A DNA stretch of 64,000 nucleotides, from positions 1-64,000 of the forward strand of contig JACFMR010000007.1 of NCBI GenBank assembly GCA_019455245.1. The letters are read 5' to 3'. This DNA comes from Opitutaceae bacterium (GTDB lineage Bacteria; Verrucomicrobiota; Verrucomicrobiia; Opitutales; Opitutaceae). Below are positions 36,036 to 44,637 of this stretch, one piece after another. A program made the position numbers and the translations under genes. Positions within the stretch are counted from its first letter, which is position 1, and each line of letters opens with the position of its first letter. Under the pieces are notes generated by a model, which was not told where the DNA came from, searched no databases, and saw only the letters and a program-made list of their open reading frames with translations.

Positions 36036-36142
36036 ACTCGTTATCTTTATCTTGATCTTTATTCCACCCTCACCCCTGCACGCAGGCGCCGATGGTCTTG
36101 GATTGGGATCAAGATAAGGATAAAGATTAAGATAAAGATTCG
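36036..36142. repeat. Hairpin of imperfect hexamer repeats, copy 1
   Basis: The left arm (36041-36063) reads as TTATCTTTATCTTGATCTTT, the right arm (36106-36141) as hexamer-like units AAGATA, AGGATA, AAGATT, AAGATA, AAGATT. A 17-bp stretch (GATCAAGATAAGGATAA against the left arm) pairs with one mismatch; the loop is about 45 bp and GC-rich. It lies between the PhyH stop and the ferritin-like start on the same strand. A similar element, different in sequence, is at 48638. Confidence 0.75.
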
Positions 36143-36154
36143 TGGGTGGGGAGA

Positions 36155-37075
36155 TCAGCAGATGAGGCCGCGTTTGCCGTTGGGGCCGTGGGCGGGCGGG
36201 TTGACGCCGATCCAGCGCTCGTCGATCGGTTCGGAGGCGCGCTGATAGCGGCTGTCGCTGGAGATGCGCAGGCGGTTCTCGGTGCGGTTGTCGAGCGAGG
36301 CGTGCACGAGGAACATGCCGAAGGTGAGAAAGTCGCCGGCCTGAAACTCGGTGGTGAGCCAGCGGCCGCCGAACTTGTTGCGCACGGCGGGCGGGTTGTG
36401 CGAGAGCGTGCCGGTGAAGGACCAGCCGCCGGCCTTGGCCTTCTCGGCCTGCTCCGGCTTGTTTTCGCAAAAGCCGTCCACGTCGCGATAAACGTAGTTT
36501 TTCAGCAGGTCCATGCGTTTGTGCGAGCCCTCGAGGACCATGAGGCCGCCGAGTTCGTAGGAGATGTCGCCGTAGGGCATCCAGCAGGTCATGTGCTGGT
36601 GCGTGCCGCGGCCCATGTAGGGCAGGTCGCAATGCGGGTTGGTCCCCTTGCCCGGCCCGATGGCGCGCAGCCAGGTGTAATCGTAGTGGCGGATTTCCTC
36701 GCCGAACAAATTGCGGTAGAAATCGGTCAGGCGGCCCGAATAGAGGAGTTTTTGCACGGCTTCGCAGCCGTTGGTGATCTCGGGTTTGAACACGTAGCCC
36801 GCGTCGGGTTTGGCGATGCCGTCGATCGCAGGGTAATTTTCGTCGAGCACGCCGGCGGCGGCGAGCCGCTCGGTGAGGGCGGCGCGGGCCTCGAGCACCT
36901 GGTCGCGGTCGAGGTAGCCCTTCATGTAGAGGTAGCCGTCCGCGGCGACGCGGCGGCGGAGTTCCTCGAAATCGTGGGCGGCGTCGGACGAATCGCGCAA
37001 TTGGCCGAATTTGTCTTCGCTCAGGTCGAGCTCATGACCGTAGGAAACGATCTGCGGGAGGGTGGCGGTGCTCAT
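36155..37075 (-). CDS. Phytanoyl-CoA dioxygenase (PhyH) family protein, copy 2
   Basis: 306 residues. The Fe(II)/2-oxoglutarate site is visible: TNPHCDLPYMGRG gives HxD, FLVHASLDNRTENRLRISSD gives the distal His and the Arg that holds 2-oxoglutarate. It is only distantly similar to copy 1 at 8082. The ATG at 37075 is preferred over upstream codons. It is transcribed away from an AraC-type gene (37201), repeating the arrangement at 9005-9050. The ferritin-like gene follows after the hexamer-repeat hairpin. Substrate unknown. Confidence 0.88.
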   Translation of the reverse strand: MSTATLPQIVSYGHELDLSEDKFGQLRDSSDAAHDFEELRRRVAADGYLYMKGYLDRDQVLEARAALTERLAAAGVLDENYPAIDGIAKPDAGYVFKPEITNGCEAVQKLLYSGRLTDFYRNLFGEEIRHYDYTWLRAIGPGKGTNPHCDLPYMGRGTHQHMTCWMPYGDISYELGGLMVLEGSHKRMDLLKNYVYRDVDGFCENKPEQAEKAKAGGWSFTGTLSHNPPAVRNKFGGRWLTTEFQAGDFLTFGMFLVHASLDNRTENRLRISSDSRYQRASEPIDERWIGVNPPAHGPNGKRGLIC

Positions 37076-37200
37076 GGGATGAAAGCCTTTGGAATGGGGG
37101 GAATAAGAAACGCTGCGGTGTAAGCGCGCCAACATACACGCGAACCGGGGCCGACAAAATGGTTGAAATGAGATTTCGCATGTAGATTTTGGCCGGACGC

Positions 37201-38058
37201 ATGAATCAATCCGCCGTCACCTCCTTCCGCAGCGAAGCCTGGCTGGAAAGTCCCATCCGCACGAGCGCCGGTGAGGTGCAATTGGCGGGCACGATCCGCG
37301 ATGTGCGCGGGCTGGATCCCAAGGCAATGCGTGTTTTGGGAAGCTACTCCTTCATCTACATGGTGAAAGTGGACGGCTACTACGCCGACGCCCACGGGCT
37401 GCAGCGCAATCTGGTGAGCGGCGATCTGGTGGTGATTTTTCCGGAGATTGCGCATGCCTACGGATCACGCGGCGGCCGGTCGTGGGATCAGGTATACTGC
37501 GTGTTCAACGGCCCGCAGTTCGATCTGTTGCGCGCGAGCGGCCTGCTGAATCCGCAGCGGCCGCTCTGGCATCTCGAGCCGGTGGATTACTGGTTGCGGC
37601 GTTTTCAGGAGGTCATTTCCGCGGAGGCCTGGCACAGCGAGGCCGGGGCGAAACGCATGATGGGCCGGTTTCTCCATCTGATCTACGACATGGCCGCGGC
37701 GGATCTCGAGCGCAGCGTGCGCACGTCGCGCGACCGCTGGCTGGAGGAAAGTCAGCGCCTGTTGGCGAGCCCGGGCGAGCAGGGCTGGCCGTCACCCGAG
37801 CAGGTGGCGCGCAAGGTGGGGCTCAACTACGACAATTTCCGCAAGCAGTTCGCGTTGAAGCTGGGCACCTCGCCCGGGCAATACCAGAAGCACAAGAAAA
37901 TCGACCGCGCCTGCGCCGCGATCTACCAGGGCAGCCACGGGTTCAAGGAACTCGCGGAGGAGCTGGAGTTCTGCGACGTGTTTCATTTCTCGAAGACCTT
38001 CAAGCAGGTGATGGGCATGACGCCCTCGGCCTTCCGCAAGAAGGCGCACGGCGGGTAA
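37201..38058 (+). CDS. AraC family transcription regulator, copy 2
   Basis: 285 residues. The N-terminal domain looks like an AraC-type cupin (GYYADAHGLQRNLVSGDLVV), the C-terminal 100 residues are the double helix-turn-helix: EQVARKVGLNYDNFRKQFAL, then FKELAEELEFCDVFHFSKTF and the ending FKQVMGMTPSAFRKKAHGG. It is divergent from PhyH copy 2 across 125 bp, so it probably controls that operon. The ATG at 37201 is taken over the TTG at 37189. Confidence 0.92.
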   Translation: MNQSAVTSFRSEAWLESPIRTSAGEVQLAGTIRDVRGLDPKAMRVLGSYSFIYMVKVDGYYADAHGLQRNLVSGDLVVIFPEIAHAYGSRGGRSWDQVYCVFNGPQFDLLRASGLLNPQRPLWHLEPVDYWLRRFQEVISAEAWHSEAGAKRMMGRFLHLIYDMAAADLERSVRTSRDRWLEESQRLLASPGEQGWPSPEQVARKVGLNYDNFRKQFALKLGTSPGQYQKHKKIDRACAAIYQGSHGFKELAEELEFCDVFHFSKTFKQVMGMTPSAFRKKAHGG

Positions 38059-38091
38059 GGCCGGCCGCGGCGGGCGCCTTGCCCCGGGCAC

Positions 38092-38118
38092 AAAAAAGGC
38101 GGCCGGGATGCGGCCGCC
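38092..38118 (-). terminator. Rho-independent terminator (minus strand)
   Basis: Read on the minus strand: GGCGGCCG, a 5-base loop, CGGCCGCC, then six T. It lies 30 bp past the stop of the glycosidase-like gene at 38148 and ends that transcript against the convergent AraC gene. Confidence 0.9.
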
Positions 38119-38147
38119 TTGGAATTTGGAGCTGAAGCGAAACGGGC

Positions 38148-40478
38148 TCAGTTGAACTCGGGCCACTTGGCGCCGGGGATGGGTCGCCAGAGGATGTCCT
38201 TGTCGATGCGCGGCTTCCGGTTCCGGTATTTTTTCATCAACCGGATCTTCTCGCGCAGCAGCGCGGGCAGGTCCTCGCCGTAGCAGAACGTGTTGTTGCC
38301 GAGGGCGGAGAGGATGATCGTCTCGGTGCGGCCGGACTCGAGCAGGGCGAGCAGCTCCTGCGTGTTGGCCAGTTCGAGGTCGATTGCGGCCTGCAGGGCC
38401 TTCTCGTGCTTCTGCTTCTCCGCGGCCTTGGTGCTTTCGAGCCAGCCGTAGACGTGGGCGCACCAGGCGCTGACTGTGCGCAGCGAGGTGCACCAGCAGC
38501 GGAAAGCGCGGGCGCGGTCGAGCAGGTCAACAAACACGGCCTGCGCGGCGGGCTCGCCGGCGGTCTGAGCGACCAGCTTTTCCAGCGTGGCGATGAGCTT
38601 GTCCACGCGCGGCAGCGCGTGCTTGTCGAAGCCGTCGCGGGCCTTCTCGCCCTGTTCGCGGGTGACGAGGTTGAAGAGCACGTCCTTGCCGAGATCGTTC
38701 ATGCCCGGGTTGTTGTGCTGAAAGCAGCCGAAGCGCTCGTAGTAGGCGCGTTCCTTGGCGGGGATGGCCTCGATGTCGGGCACGTAGGGGCGGTCCCAGG
38801 TGCGCTGCCAGGTGAAGCCGAAGCCGCTGAAGAGCATGACGGGCGGCTGCCAGAGCAGCGCGTCCTCAAACGCGTCCCACGCGGTGGTCAGGTCCTTGGC
38901 GTATTTTTCGCCGACAAAGCCGGCGGCGGTCTGGTGCAGGACCTCGTCGATCGGAATCTCGGGCGTAAATTGCGTGGCGCGCAGCACGGCGGGATGCGGC
39001 CAGTAAGGTGCGACGGTGGTGTTGCCGAGCCCGCCGATGGCGCTGATGCGCTTGAGGCCGATGTCGCGCATGGCCTCGAGTTTCTGGCGCATGAGGCGCG
39101 GGTAGGGCACGCCGATGAGCGGTTCGTAGCAGGCGGTGCTGCCGGCGGAGTAGTTGAGCGTGGGCTCGACGCCCTGCTTGCGCGACTCGGCGAGCACGGT
39201 GCGTTCCTGCTCGTCGATCGTGACCTGCAAAGGGCCGCCGGCGGCGCCGGTGAACTCGGGATACTTCGGGTGGGCGTAGGGCAGGCTGTAGCCGCGCACG
39301 AGCAGGGAGGGGGCTTCCCACGAGACGTGTTTGTTCATGCCCGCCTTGATGTGGTCCTGCTCGAGCTTGAACGGCTCGATGCGCAGGAAGATGTCGAAGT
39401 CGGGGTTGATCTCGGCGGCGGCGGACCGGAGGTTGTTGAGGTAGCGCGCGATGCTTTCGCCGGCGGACTTCGCGATGTTCTCGTGGCTGCGCCATTCGCG
39501 GATCATGTAGGGTCCGCCGTTGCGGCCGACGTAGAGCGAGCCGGTGTGTTCGAAGCCGGCGCCGCTGTCGTTGGTCCACACGCTCATGTAGCTGATATCC
39601 GGTGCGGCCTGCATCAGGTTCTGGATCGCGGCGCGGTAGTGCTGCTTGGTGACGGGATGGTCCTGCGCGAGGCAGTAGCGCGGCAGACGCGAGCGGAACG
39701 GATGGTCGACGCGGGCGCCGCGGAGCGTCGGATAGCGCTGGAAGAAACGCTCGGGCAGCGTGCGCGGCTCGAACATGCACACGCCGGGCTTGAGGCCGTA
39801 TTTGCGGCCGAGGGCGGCGAGGCTCTTCAGGTTGTTGAGATTGGCCTCGAGGTAGTGCGGCTGCCACAGGCCGGCGGTGAGCGGCGTGTCGACGAAATGG
39901 TTGAAGCCGCAGGTGTAGGTGTAGAACTGCGGGTAGAATTCCGACTGCACGGAATCCTCAAACGGCATGTGCGCCTGCAGGCCGTTGACCTCGACGTGCG
40001 TGAAACCGCTCTCGGCCAGCGTGGCCACGTAGCGCTCGCGGTCGAAGTTGCGCGCGCTGCGCCAGTATTGCGTGAGGCAGCTGTCCCAGTGCGGACGGTG
40101 CCAGGGGAAGGTCGCCGGCAGGAAGAGACCGCGGGCGAGCTTTTCGCGGAGCGTGTCGGTCAGGCCGTTGGCGAGGAGGCGCACGGCGGCGTAGAGCAGG
40201 GCGCCGGTGTCGGCGATGATTTCGCCGGCGCCGTCCTCGATCTTGAGCCACATCCATCCCTGGGTGTTGGCCTTGTCCTTCGGCAGGGATTTGGCCCAGG
40301 CCTGCGGCACGAGCGCGAGATTGACGCCGGGGCCGGGTTTGGCGGCCTTGCGGGCGGTCGCACCGGTCAGGCGGGCGAGCTCCTCGGCGGCGGTTTTTTC
40401 GACCGGCTGAAAGCGGGTCGGATAATTGACATGGCGCACCTCAAGGGCGGCGAGCACGGCGGGGGTCTGGTTCATCAT
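38148..40478 (-). CDS. Large glycosidase-like protein, tandem paralogue A
   Basis: About 776 residues, no clear signal peptide from the chosen start (ATG ATG at 40478/40475). The first 130 residues resemble the small N-terminal domain that precedes the barrel of GH20/GH67 enzymes (EKTAAEELARLTGA, GEIIADTGALLYAAVRLLAN). A TIM-barrel-like centre follows, with GFTHVEVNGLQAHMPFEDSV, WTNDSGAGFEHTGSLYVGRN and FLRIEPFKLEQDHI; the acidic residues in NDSGAGFEH are catalytic candidates. The C-terminus is helical. I cannot place it in a named GH family. It and the gene at 40784 are paralogues along their full length. Confidence 0.72.
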   Translation of the reverse strand: MMNQTPAVLAALEVRHVNYPTRFQPVEKTAAEELARLTGATARKAAKPGPGVNLALVPQAWAKSLPKDKANTQGWMWLKIEDGAGEIIADTGALLYAAVRLLANGLTDTLREKLARGLFLPATFPWHRPHWDSCLTQYWRSARNFDRERYVATLAESGFTHVEVNGLQAHMPFEDSVQSEFYPQFYTYTCGFNHFVDTPLTAGLWQPHYLEANLNNLKSLAALGRKYGLKPGVCMFEPRTLPERFFQRYPTLRGARVDHPFRSRLPRYCLAQDHPVTKQHYRAAIQNLMQAAPDISYMSVWTNDSGAGFEHTGSLYVGRNGGPYMIREWRSHENIAKSAGESIARYLNNLRSAAAEINPDFDIFLRIEPFKLEQDHIKAGMNKHVSWEAPSLLVRGYSLPYAHPKYPEFTGAAGGPLQVTIDEQERTVLAESRKQGVEPTLNYSAGSTACYEPLIGVPYPRLMRQKLEAMRDIGLKRISAIGGLGNTTVAPYWPHPAVLRATQFTPEIPIDEVLHQTAAGFVGEKYAKDLTTAWDAFEDALLWQPPVMLFSGFGFTWQRTWDRPYVPDIEAIPAKERAYYERFGCFQHNNPGMNDLGKDVLFNLVTREQGEKARDGFDKHALPRVDKLIATLEKLVAQTAGEPAAQAVFVDLLDRARAFRCWCTSLRTVSAWCAHVYGWLESTKAAEKQKHEKALQAAIDLELANTQELLALLESGRTETIILSALGNNTFCYGEDLPALLREKIRLMKKYRNRKPRIDKDILWRPIPGAKWPEFN

Positions 40479-40587
40479 AAAGGGGAAATTTTCGGTCCCA
40501 GCCCAACATGCCGGCCTGTGAATGCGCAAGCGAACGACTGAAAAAGGGTGGTTATTGACCACAAATCCCTTTCTGAAACCAACACGC

Positions 40588-40612
40588 AAAAAGGCCGCCC
40601 TGACGGGCGGCC
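40588..40612 (-). terminator. Rho-independent terminator (minus strand)
   Basis: Perfect stem GGCCGCCC (40593-40600) and GGGCGGCC (40605-40612) around TGAC, followed on the minus strand by five T (40588-40592). It is about 170 bp past the stop of the glycosidase-like gene at 40784; the REPIN at 40692 lies between. The two tandem genes therefore seem to be separate transcripts. Confidence 0.88.
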
Positions 40613-40691
40613 CGGGTAGTAACGACGCTCAGCTGGACTCACGCAGTTTTGCTCTGATGCGTGAGTATGCGTGGGAGATGCGTTCGATCAC

Positions 40692-40761
40692 GTAGGGGCG
40701 AGACTTGTCCACGCCCGCGGCTGCGCAGCGATAATCGGGCGCGGACAAGCCACGCCCCTGC
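40692..40761. repeat. REPIN, GTAGGGGCG family
   Basis: Outer ends GTAGGGGCG (40692) and CGCCCCTGC, with inner matching segments GACTTGTCC and GGACAAGCC. It fills the 305-bp gap between the two glycosidase-like genes together with the terminator at 40588. The rest of the gap shows no open frame. Confidence 0.75.
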
Positions 40762-40783
40762 ATTTCAACTGCATGAGTTCGGC

Positions 40784-43108
40784 TCAGAAACCTTCCGGCC
40801 AGGGCTGGCCGGGGGCGGCGCGCCAGAGGATGTCGCGGTCGATGCGCGGTTTGCGGTGCCGGTATTTTTCCATCAGGCGGATCTTGGTGCGCACGTGGTC
40901 GCCGAGGTTTTTGCCGTAGATGAAGGTGTTTTCGCCGGTGTCCGAAACGACCATGAACTCGGTGGGCGAGTTTTCGAAGTGCTCGAGGAAGCCGCGGGCG
41001 TTGGCCAGTTCGAGATCGATGGCGGCCTGCAGGAACTTTTCGTGTTTCCGCTTTTGCGCGGCGGTCTTGCTTTCGAGGTAACCGTAAACCCCCGAGCACC
41101 ACGCGACGACGGTGCGCAGGGTGGTGGCCCAGTGGCGGTAGCCGCGCAGGCGGTCGCGCAGGTCGGTGAAGACGGCCGCGGCCGGCGCGTCGTCGCCGCA
41201 CTTTTGCAGCACGGTCGCGACAAATTTCTCCGCCTTGGCGATGCGCGGCAGGAGGTTCCGGTCGAAACGCGGCACCATCTTGTCGGCGGCCTCGCGGGGG
41301 ATGAGGTTGAACAGCACATCCTTGCCGAGATCGTTCCGGCCGGGGTTGTTGTGTTGGAAGCAACCGTGGCGCTCGTAGTAGAAGCGCTCGCTTTCGGGGA
41401 TCGCCTCGATGTCGGGCACGATCGGCCGGTCCCAGGTGCGCTGCCAGCACCAGCCGAAGCCGCAGAACAACGGCACCATGGGCTGCCAGGTGACGGCTTC
41501 CTCAAACAGGGCCCAGGCCTTGGCCAGCGCGGGGCCGTGCTTGGCGCCGGCGAAACGCACGGCCTCGTCGGCGAGCACGTCATCGATGCTGCGCTCCGGC
41601 GTGAATTGCGCGGCGCGGATCGCGGCAGGGTTCGGCCAGAAGGGCGCGGCGGCGGTGTTGGCGAGGCCGCCCATCGCGCTGACCATGTCGGCGCCGATGG
41701 CCTTCAGCTGGGTCAGGCGCGCGTGAATCATGCGCGGCCAGGGAATGCCGATGAGCGGTTCCTGGTTCCACGCCGGACCGGGCGAGTAGGTGAGGATCGG
41801 GTTGACGCCCTGGGCGCGTTCCTTGGCGAGTTCGCCCTTTTCCCGCCCGTCCATCTGCGCATGAAACATCGTGCCGGCCGCGCCCAGCTGATCCGGATAC
41901 TTCGGATGGCCGTAGGGCAGGGCATAGCCGCGCGCGAGCATCGACGGGCCTTCCCAATGCACCCCGCGGCCGAGTTCGGCCTTGAGGTGGTCGTGCTCGG
42001 CCTTGAACGGCTCGATGCGCAGGCTGACCTTGAAACCGGGATTAACCTCCGCGGCGGCCTCGCGCAGGTTGCGCAGGAACTTCCCGATGCTCTTGCCGGC
42101 GGCCTCGGCGATCTTTTCGTGGCTGCGCCATTCGCGGATCATGTAGGGTCCGCCGTTGCGACCGATGTAGAGCGAGGCGGTGTGCTCGAAGCCGCCGCCG
42201 CTGTCGTTGGTCCAGATCGACATCGCGTCGAGGTCGGGCACGGCCCGCAGCAGCGCCTGCGTGGCGAGGCGGTAGTGTTTCTGCGTTACGGGATGGTCCT
42301 GCGCCAGCGTGTAGCGCGGCAGGCGCGAGCGGAACGGGTGGTCGATGCGCGCGCCGCGGAGGACCGGATAACGCTGGAAGAAACGCTCCGGCATCGAGCG
42401 CGGCTCGTAGAGGCACACGCCGGGTTTGAGGCCGTATTTGCGGCCGAGTGCGGCGAGGTTTTGCAGGCGCTCGAGATTGGCGTCGAGGTATTGCGCCGGC
42501 CAGATGCCGCGGGTCAGCGGCGTGTCGATGAAATGGTTGAAGCCCGGGCAGTAGGTGTAGAACTGCGAGTAGTATTCGCCCGGCACGGAATCTTCGTAGG
42601 GGAAATGCGTGTGCAGGCTGTTGACCTCGATGTGGGTGAAGCCGGCCTCGGCCAGCGTGGCGGCATAGTGCTCGGGCGAAAACTTGCGGTTGGACTTCCA
42701 GTATTGCGCGAAGGACGCGTCCCAGATCGGGCGGTTCAGCGCGAAACTGCGCCGCAGCAGCAGGCCGGCGGCGAGCTTTTCGCGGGTGGCGCCGGTCAGG
42801 CCGTGGGCCAGCAAACGCACGGCGGCAAACAGTGCGGAGCCTTCGTCGGCGATGATTTCGCCGGCGCCATTTTCATCGATGCGCAACCACATCCAGCCGG
42901 TGTTGCCGCCCGCGGCCTTGGCGGCGGCGGGCGCCCACTTGCGCGCCGCGAGGGCGACGTTGACGCCGGGGCCGGGTCTTGTCGCCGCCTTGGCGGTGGC
43001 GCCGGTCAGGCGGGCGAGTTCGTCTGCGGCGGTTTGCTCCGCCGGATCGAATTTGGCCGGATAGGAAATGCTGCGCACAGCGAGGGTGGTGTTGGCAGGG
43101 TTGCTCAT
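40784..43108 (-). CDS. Large glycosidase-like protein, tandem paralogue B
   Basis: 774 residues, start at the ATG at 43108. Layout and motifs match paralogue A throughout: AEQTAADELARLTGATA at the N-terminus, GFTHIEVNSLHTHFPYEDSV, MSIWTNDSGGGFEHTASLYI, SLRIEPFKAEHDHLKA, and a shared C-terminal helical segment before RKPRIDRDILWR. No signal peptide is evident. It is probably a hydrolase acting on an uronate- or hexosamine-containing oligosaccharide, by analogy to the GH20/GH67 type of architecture only. Divergent from the AGE epimerase gene. Confidence 0.72.
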   Translation of the reverse strand: MSNPANTTLAVRSISYPAKFDPAEQTAADELARLTGATAKAATRPGPGVNVALAARKWAPAAAKAAGGNTGWMWLRIDENGAGEIIADEGSALFAAVRLLAHGLTGATREKLAAGLLLRRSFALNRPIWDASFAQYWKSNRKFSPEHYAATLAEAGFTHIEVNSLHTHFPYEDSVPGEYYSQFYTYCPGFNHFIDTPLTRGIWPAQYLDANLERLQNLAALGRKYGLKPGVCLYEPRSMPERFFQRYPVLRGARIDHPFRSRLPRYTLAQDHPVTQKHYRLATQALLRAVPDLDAMSIWTNDSGGGFEHTASLYIGRNGGPYMIREWRSHEKIAEAAGKSIGKFLRNLREAAAEVNPGFKVSLRIEPFKAEHDHLKAELGRGVHWEGPSMLARGYALPYGHPKYPDQLGAAGTMFHAQMDGREKGELAKERAQGVNPILTYSPGPAWNQEPLIGIPWPRMIHARLTQLKAIGADMVSAMGGLANTAAAPFWPNPAAIRAAQFTPERSIDDVLADEAVRFAGAKHGPALAKAWALFEEAVTWQPMVPLFCGFGWCWQRTWDRPIVPDIEAIPESERFYYERHGCFQHNNPGRNDLGKDVLFNLIPREAADKMVPRFDRNLLPRIAKAEKFVATVLQKCGDDAPAAAVFTDLRDRLRGYRHWATTLRTVVAWCSGVYGYLESKTAAQKRKHEKFLQAAIDLELANARGFLEHFENSPTEFMVVSDTGENTFIYGKNLGDHVRTKIRLMEKYRHRKPRIDRDILWRAAPGQPWPEGF

Positions 43109-43263
43109 TTGAAAACGGGGAGCCTGATGGCGAAGCGCGCGACGTCGCAAGACACAAGCCCCAACGCGCATGAACGTTCAGCCATGACACACAGTGCGGC
43201 GGTTTGATGCGGCCGGGGTCGTCATACCCTCCGCAGGCCCGGCGAAGGAGGATGGCCCCGGAC

Positions 43264-43285
43264 CGGCCCCAACGAGGCCGGCTAC
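43264..43285. repeat. Possible solitary REP unit
   Basis: CCGGCCCC and GGCCGG around a short loop, ended by CTAC, so on the minus strand it has a GTAG head. It lies in the divergent gap between paralogue B and the epimerase gene. Short, so only tentative. Confidence 0.4.
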
Positions 43286-43362
43286 AGTTGAGGCCTCCTC
43301 AAACCGACGTCCGGCGATGCCGATGGAACAATCCGGTTGGACAAATCGCGCAGCTGCGCAGA

Positions 43363-44565
43363 ATGGCCGTCATGCTATCCCCCGATCGCCGTGCCGAACT
43401 GATCCGTTGTTATCGCGATGGCCTGCGCAACGATGTGCTGCCGTTCTGGACGCGGCACGGCTGGGACCGCACGCATGGCGGCATGCTGACCGGACTGGAT
43501 CGCGACGGCACGCTGATCGACGACGACAAAAGCGTGTGGTTCCAGGGCCGCGCGGGTTGGATGTTTGCGACGGCGTATCTCCAGGGCGAGCAACGGCCCG
43601 AATGGCGCGAGGTGGCGTTGTCGTGCGCGGAGTTTTTGCGGAAACACGCACGCGGACCGGACGGGAAAATGTATTTCACGGTGACGCGCGACGGCCGGCC
43701 GCTGCGGATGCGGCGCTATGTATTCAGCGAATCGTTCGCGGCCATCGCGTTCGCCGCGTGCGCGAAACTGACCGGCGACGAATCGTATGCGGAGGACGCG
43801 TGGCGGGCGTGGGACGTTTACCTGCACCACAGTTTCACGCCGGGCGTGATGCCGCCCAAAACCGAACCCGGCACGCGGCCGGCGAAAGGCCTCGCGCCGT
43901 TGATGATCGCGCTGGTGACGGCGCAGGAGTTGCGCGCGCTGCTCGGCGAACGCACCGTGCGCGGGGCGACGTGCACGCAGTGGATCGACCGCGCGATCGG
44001 GGAGATCGGGCGCGATTTTTTGAAACCCGACCTGCAGGTGCTGCTCGAGATGGTCGCGCCGGACGGCTCGTTGATCGACCATTTCGACGGCCGCCAGCTC
44101 ACGCCCGGCCACGCGATCGAGGCGGCGTGGTTCATTCTGCACGAGGCGAAACTGCGCGGCGGCGATGCGCGGCTCGTGAAACTCGGTTGCACGATCCTCG
44201 ACTGGATGTGGGCCCGCGGCTGGGACGCGGAGCACGGCGGCATACTCTACAATACCGATGTGCTGGGCCGGCCGGTGCAGGAATACTGGCACCACATGAA
44301 ATTCTGGTGGCCGCACAACGAGGCCGTGATCGCGACGCTGCTCGCGTGGACGCTGACCAAGGAGGCGAAATACCTCGAATGGCACCGGCTCGTGCACGAC
44401 TGGGCGCATGCCCATTTCTCCGATCCGGAGCACGGCGAGTGGTTTGGTTATCTTGATCGCGCCGGCCGCCCGACCTCGCAACTCAAGGGCGGCACCTACA
44501 AGGGGCCGTTCCACCTGCCGCGCATGCAGCTCTACTGCTGGAAATTGCTCGAATCGGGGCTTTGA
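43363..44565 (+). CDS. N-acylglucosamine 2-epimerase (AGE) family protein
   Basis: 400 residues, the usual length of AGE-family (alpha/alpha)6 barrels, which epimerise or isomerise sugars such as N-acetylglucosamine, cellobiose, mannose. Typical features: FWTRHGWDRTHGGMLTGLDR near the N-terminus, SVWFQGRAGWMFATAYLQ, then HEAKLRGGDARL and EYWHHMKFWWPHNEAVIATL, with conserved His residues as catalytic candidates, and HGEWFGYLDRAG. The ATG at 43363 or 43372 is the likely start. First gene of a plus-strand series of sugar enzymes (43363-48620). Confidence 0.9.
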   Translation: MAVMLSPDRRAELIRCYRDGLRNDVLPFWTRHGWDRTHGGMLTGLDRDGTLIDDDKSVWFQGRAGWMFATAYLQGEQRPEWREVALSCAEFLRKHARGPDGKMYFTVTRDGRPLRMRRYVFSESFAAIAFAACAKLTGDESYAEDAWRAWDVYLHHSFTPGVMPPKTEPGTRPAKGLAPLMIALVTAQELRALLGERTVRGATCTQWIDRAIGEIGRDFLKPDLQVLLEMVAPDGSLIDHFDGRQLTPGHAIEAAWFILHEAKLRGGDARLVKLGCTILDWMWARGWDAEHGGILYNTDVLGRPVQEYWHHMKFWWPHNEAVIATLLAWTLTKEAKYLEWHRLVHDWAHAHFSDPEHGEWFGYLDRAGRPTSQLKGGTYKGPFHLPRMQLYCWKLLESGL

Positions 44566-44637
44566 TTTTACTCCGCGAATTTTCAGAGTGGTTGGCCCTT
44601 GCCTTCCGTGCCGGGCCGCGGCACGTCACCCTTCCCC

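Noticed and set aside
36036..36142. CRISPR-like array
   Set aside because: The repeats are only six bases, imperfect and without spacers, and no cas gene is near. The same applies to 48638-48753.
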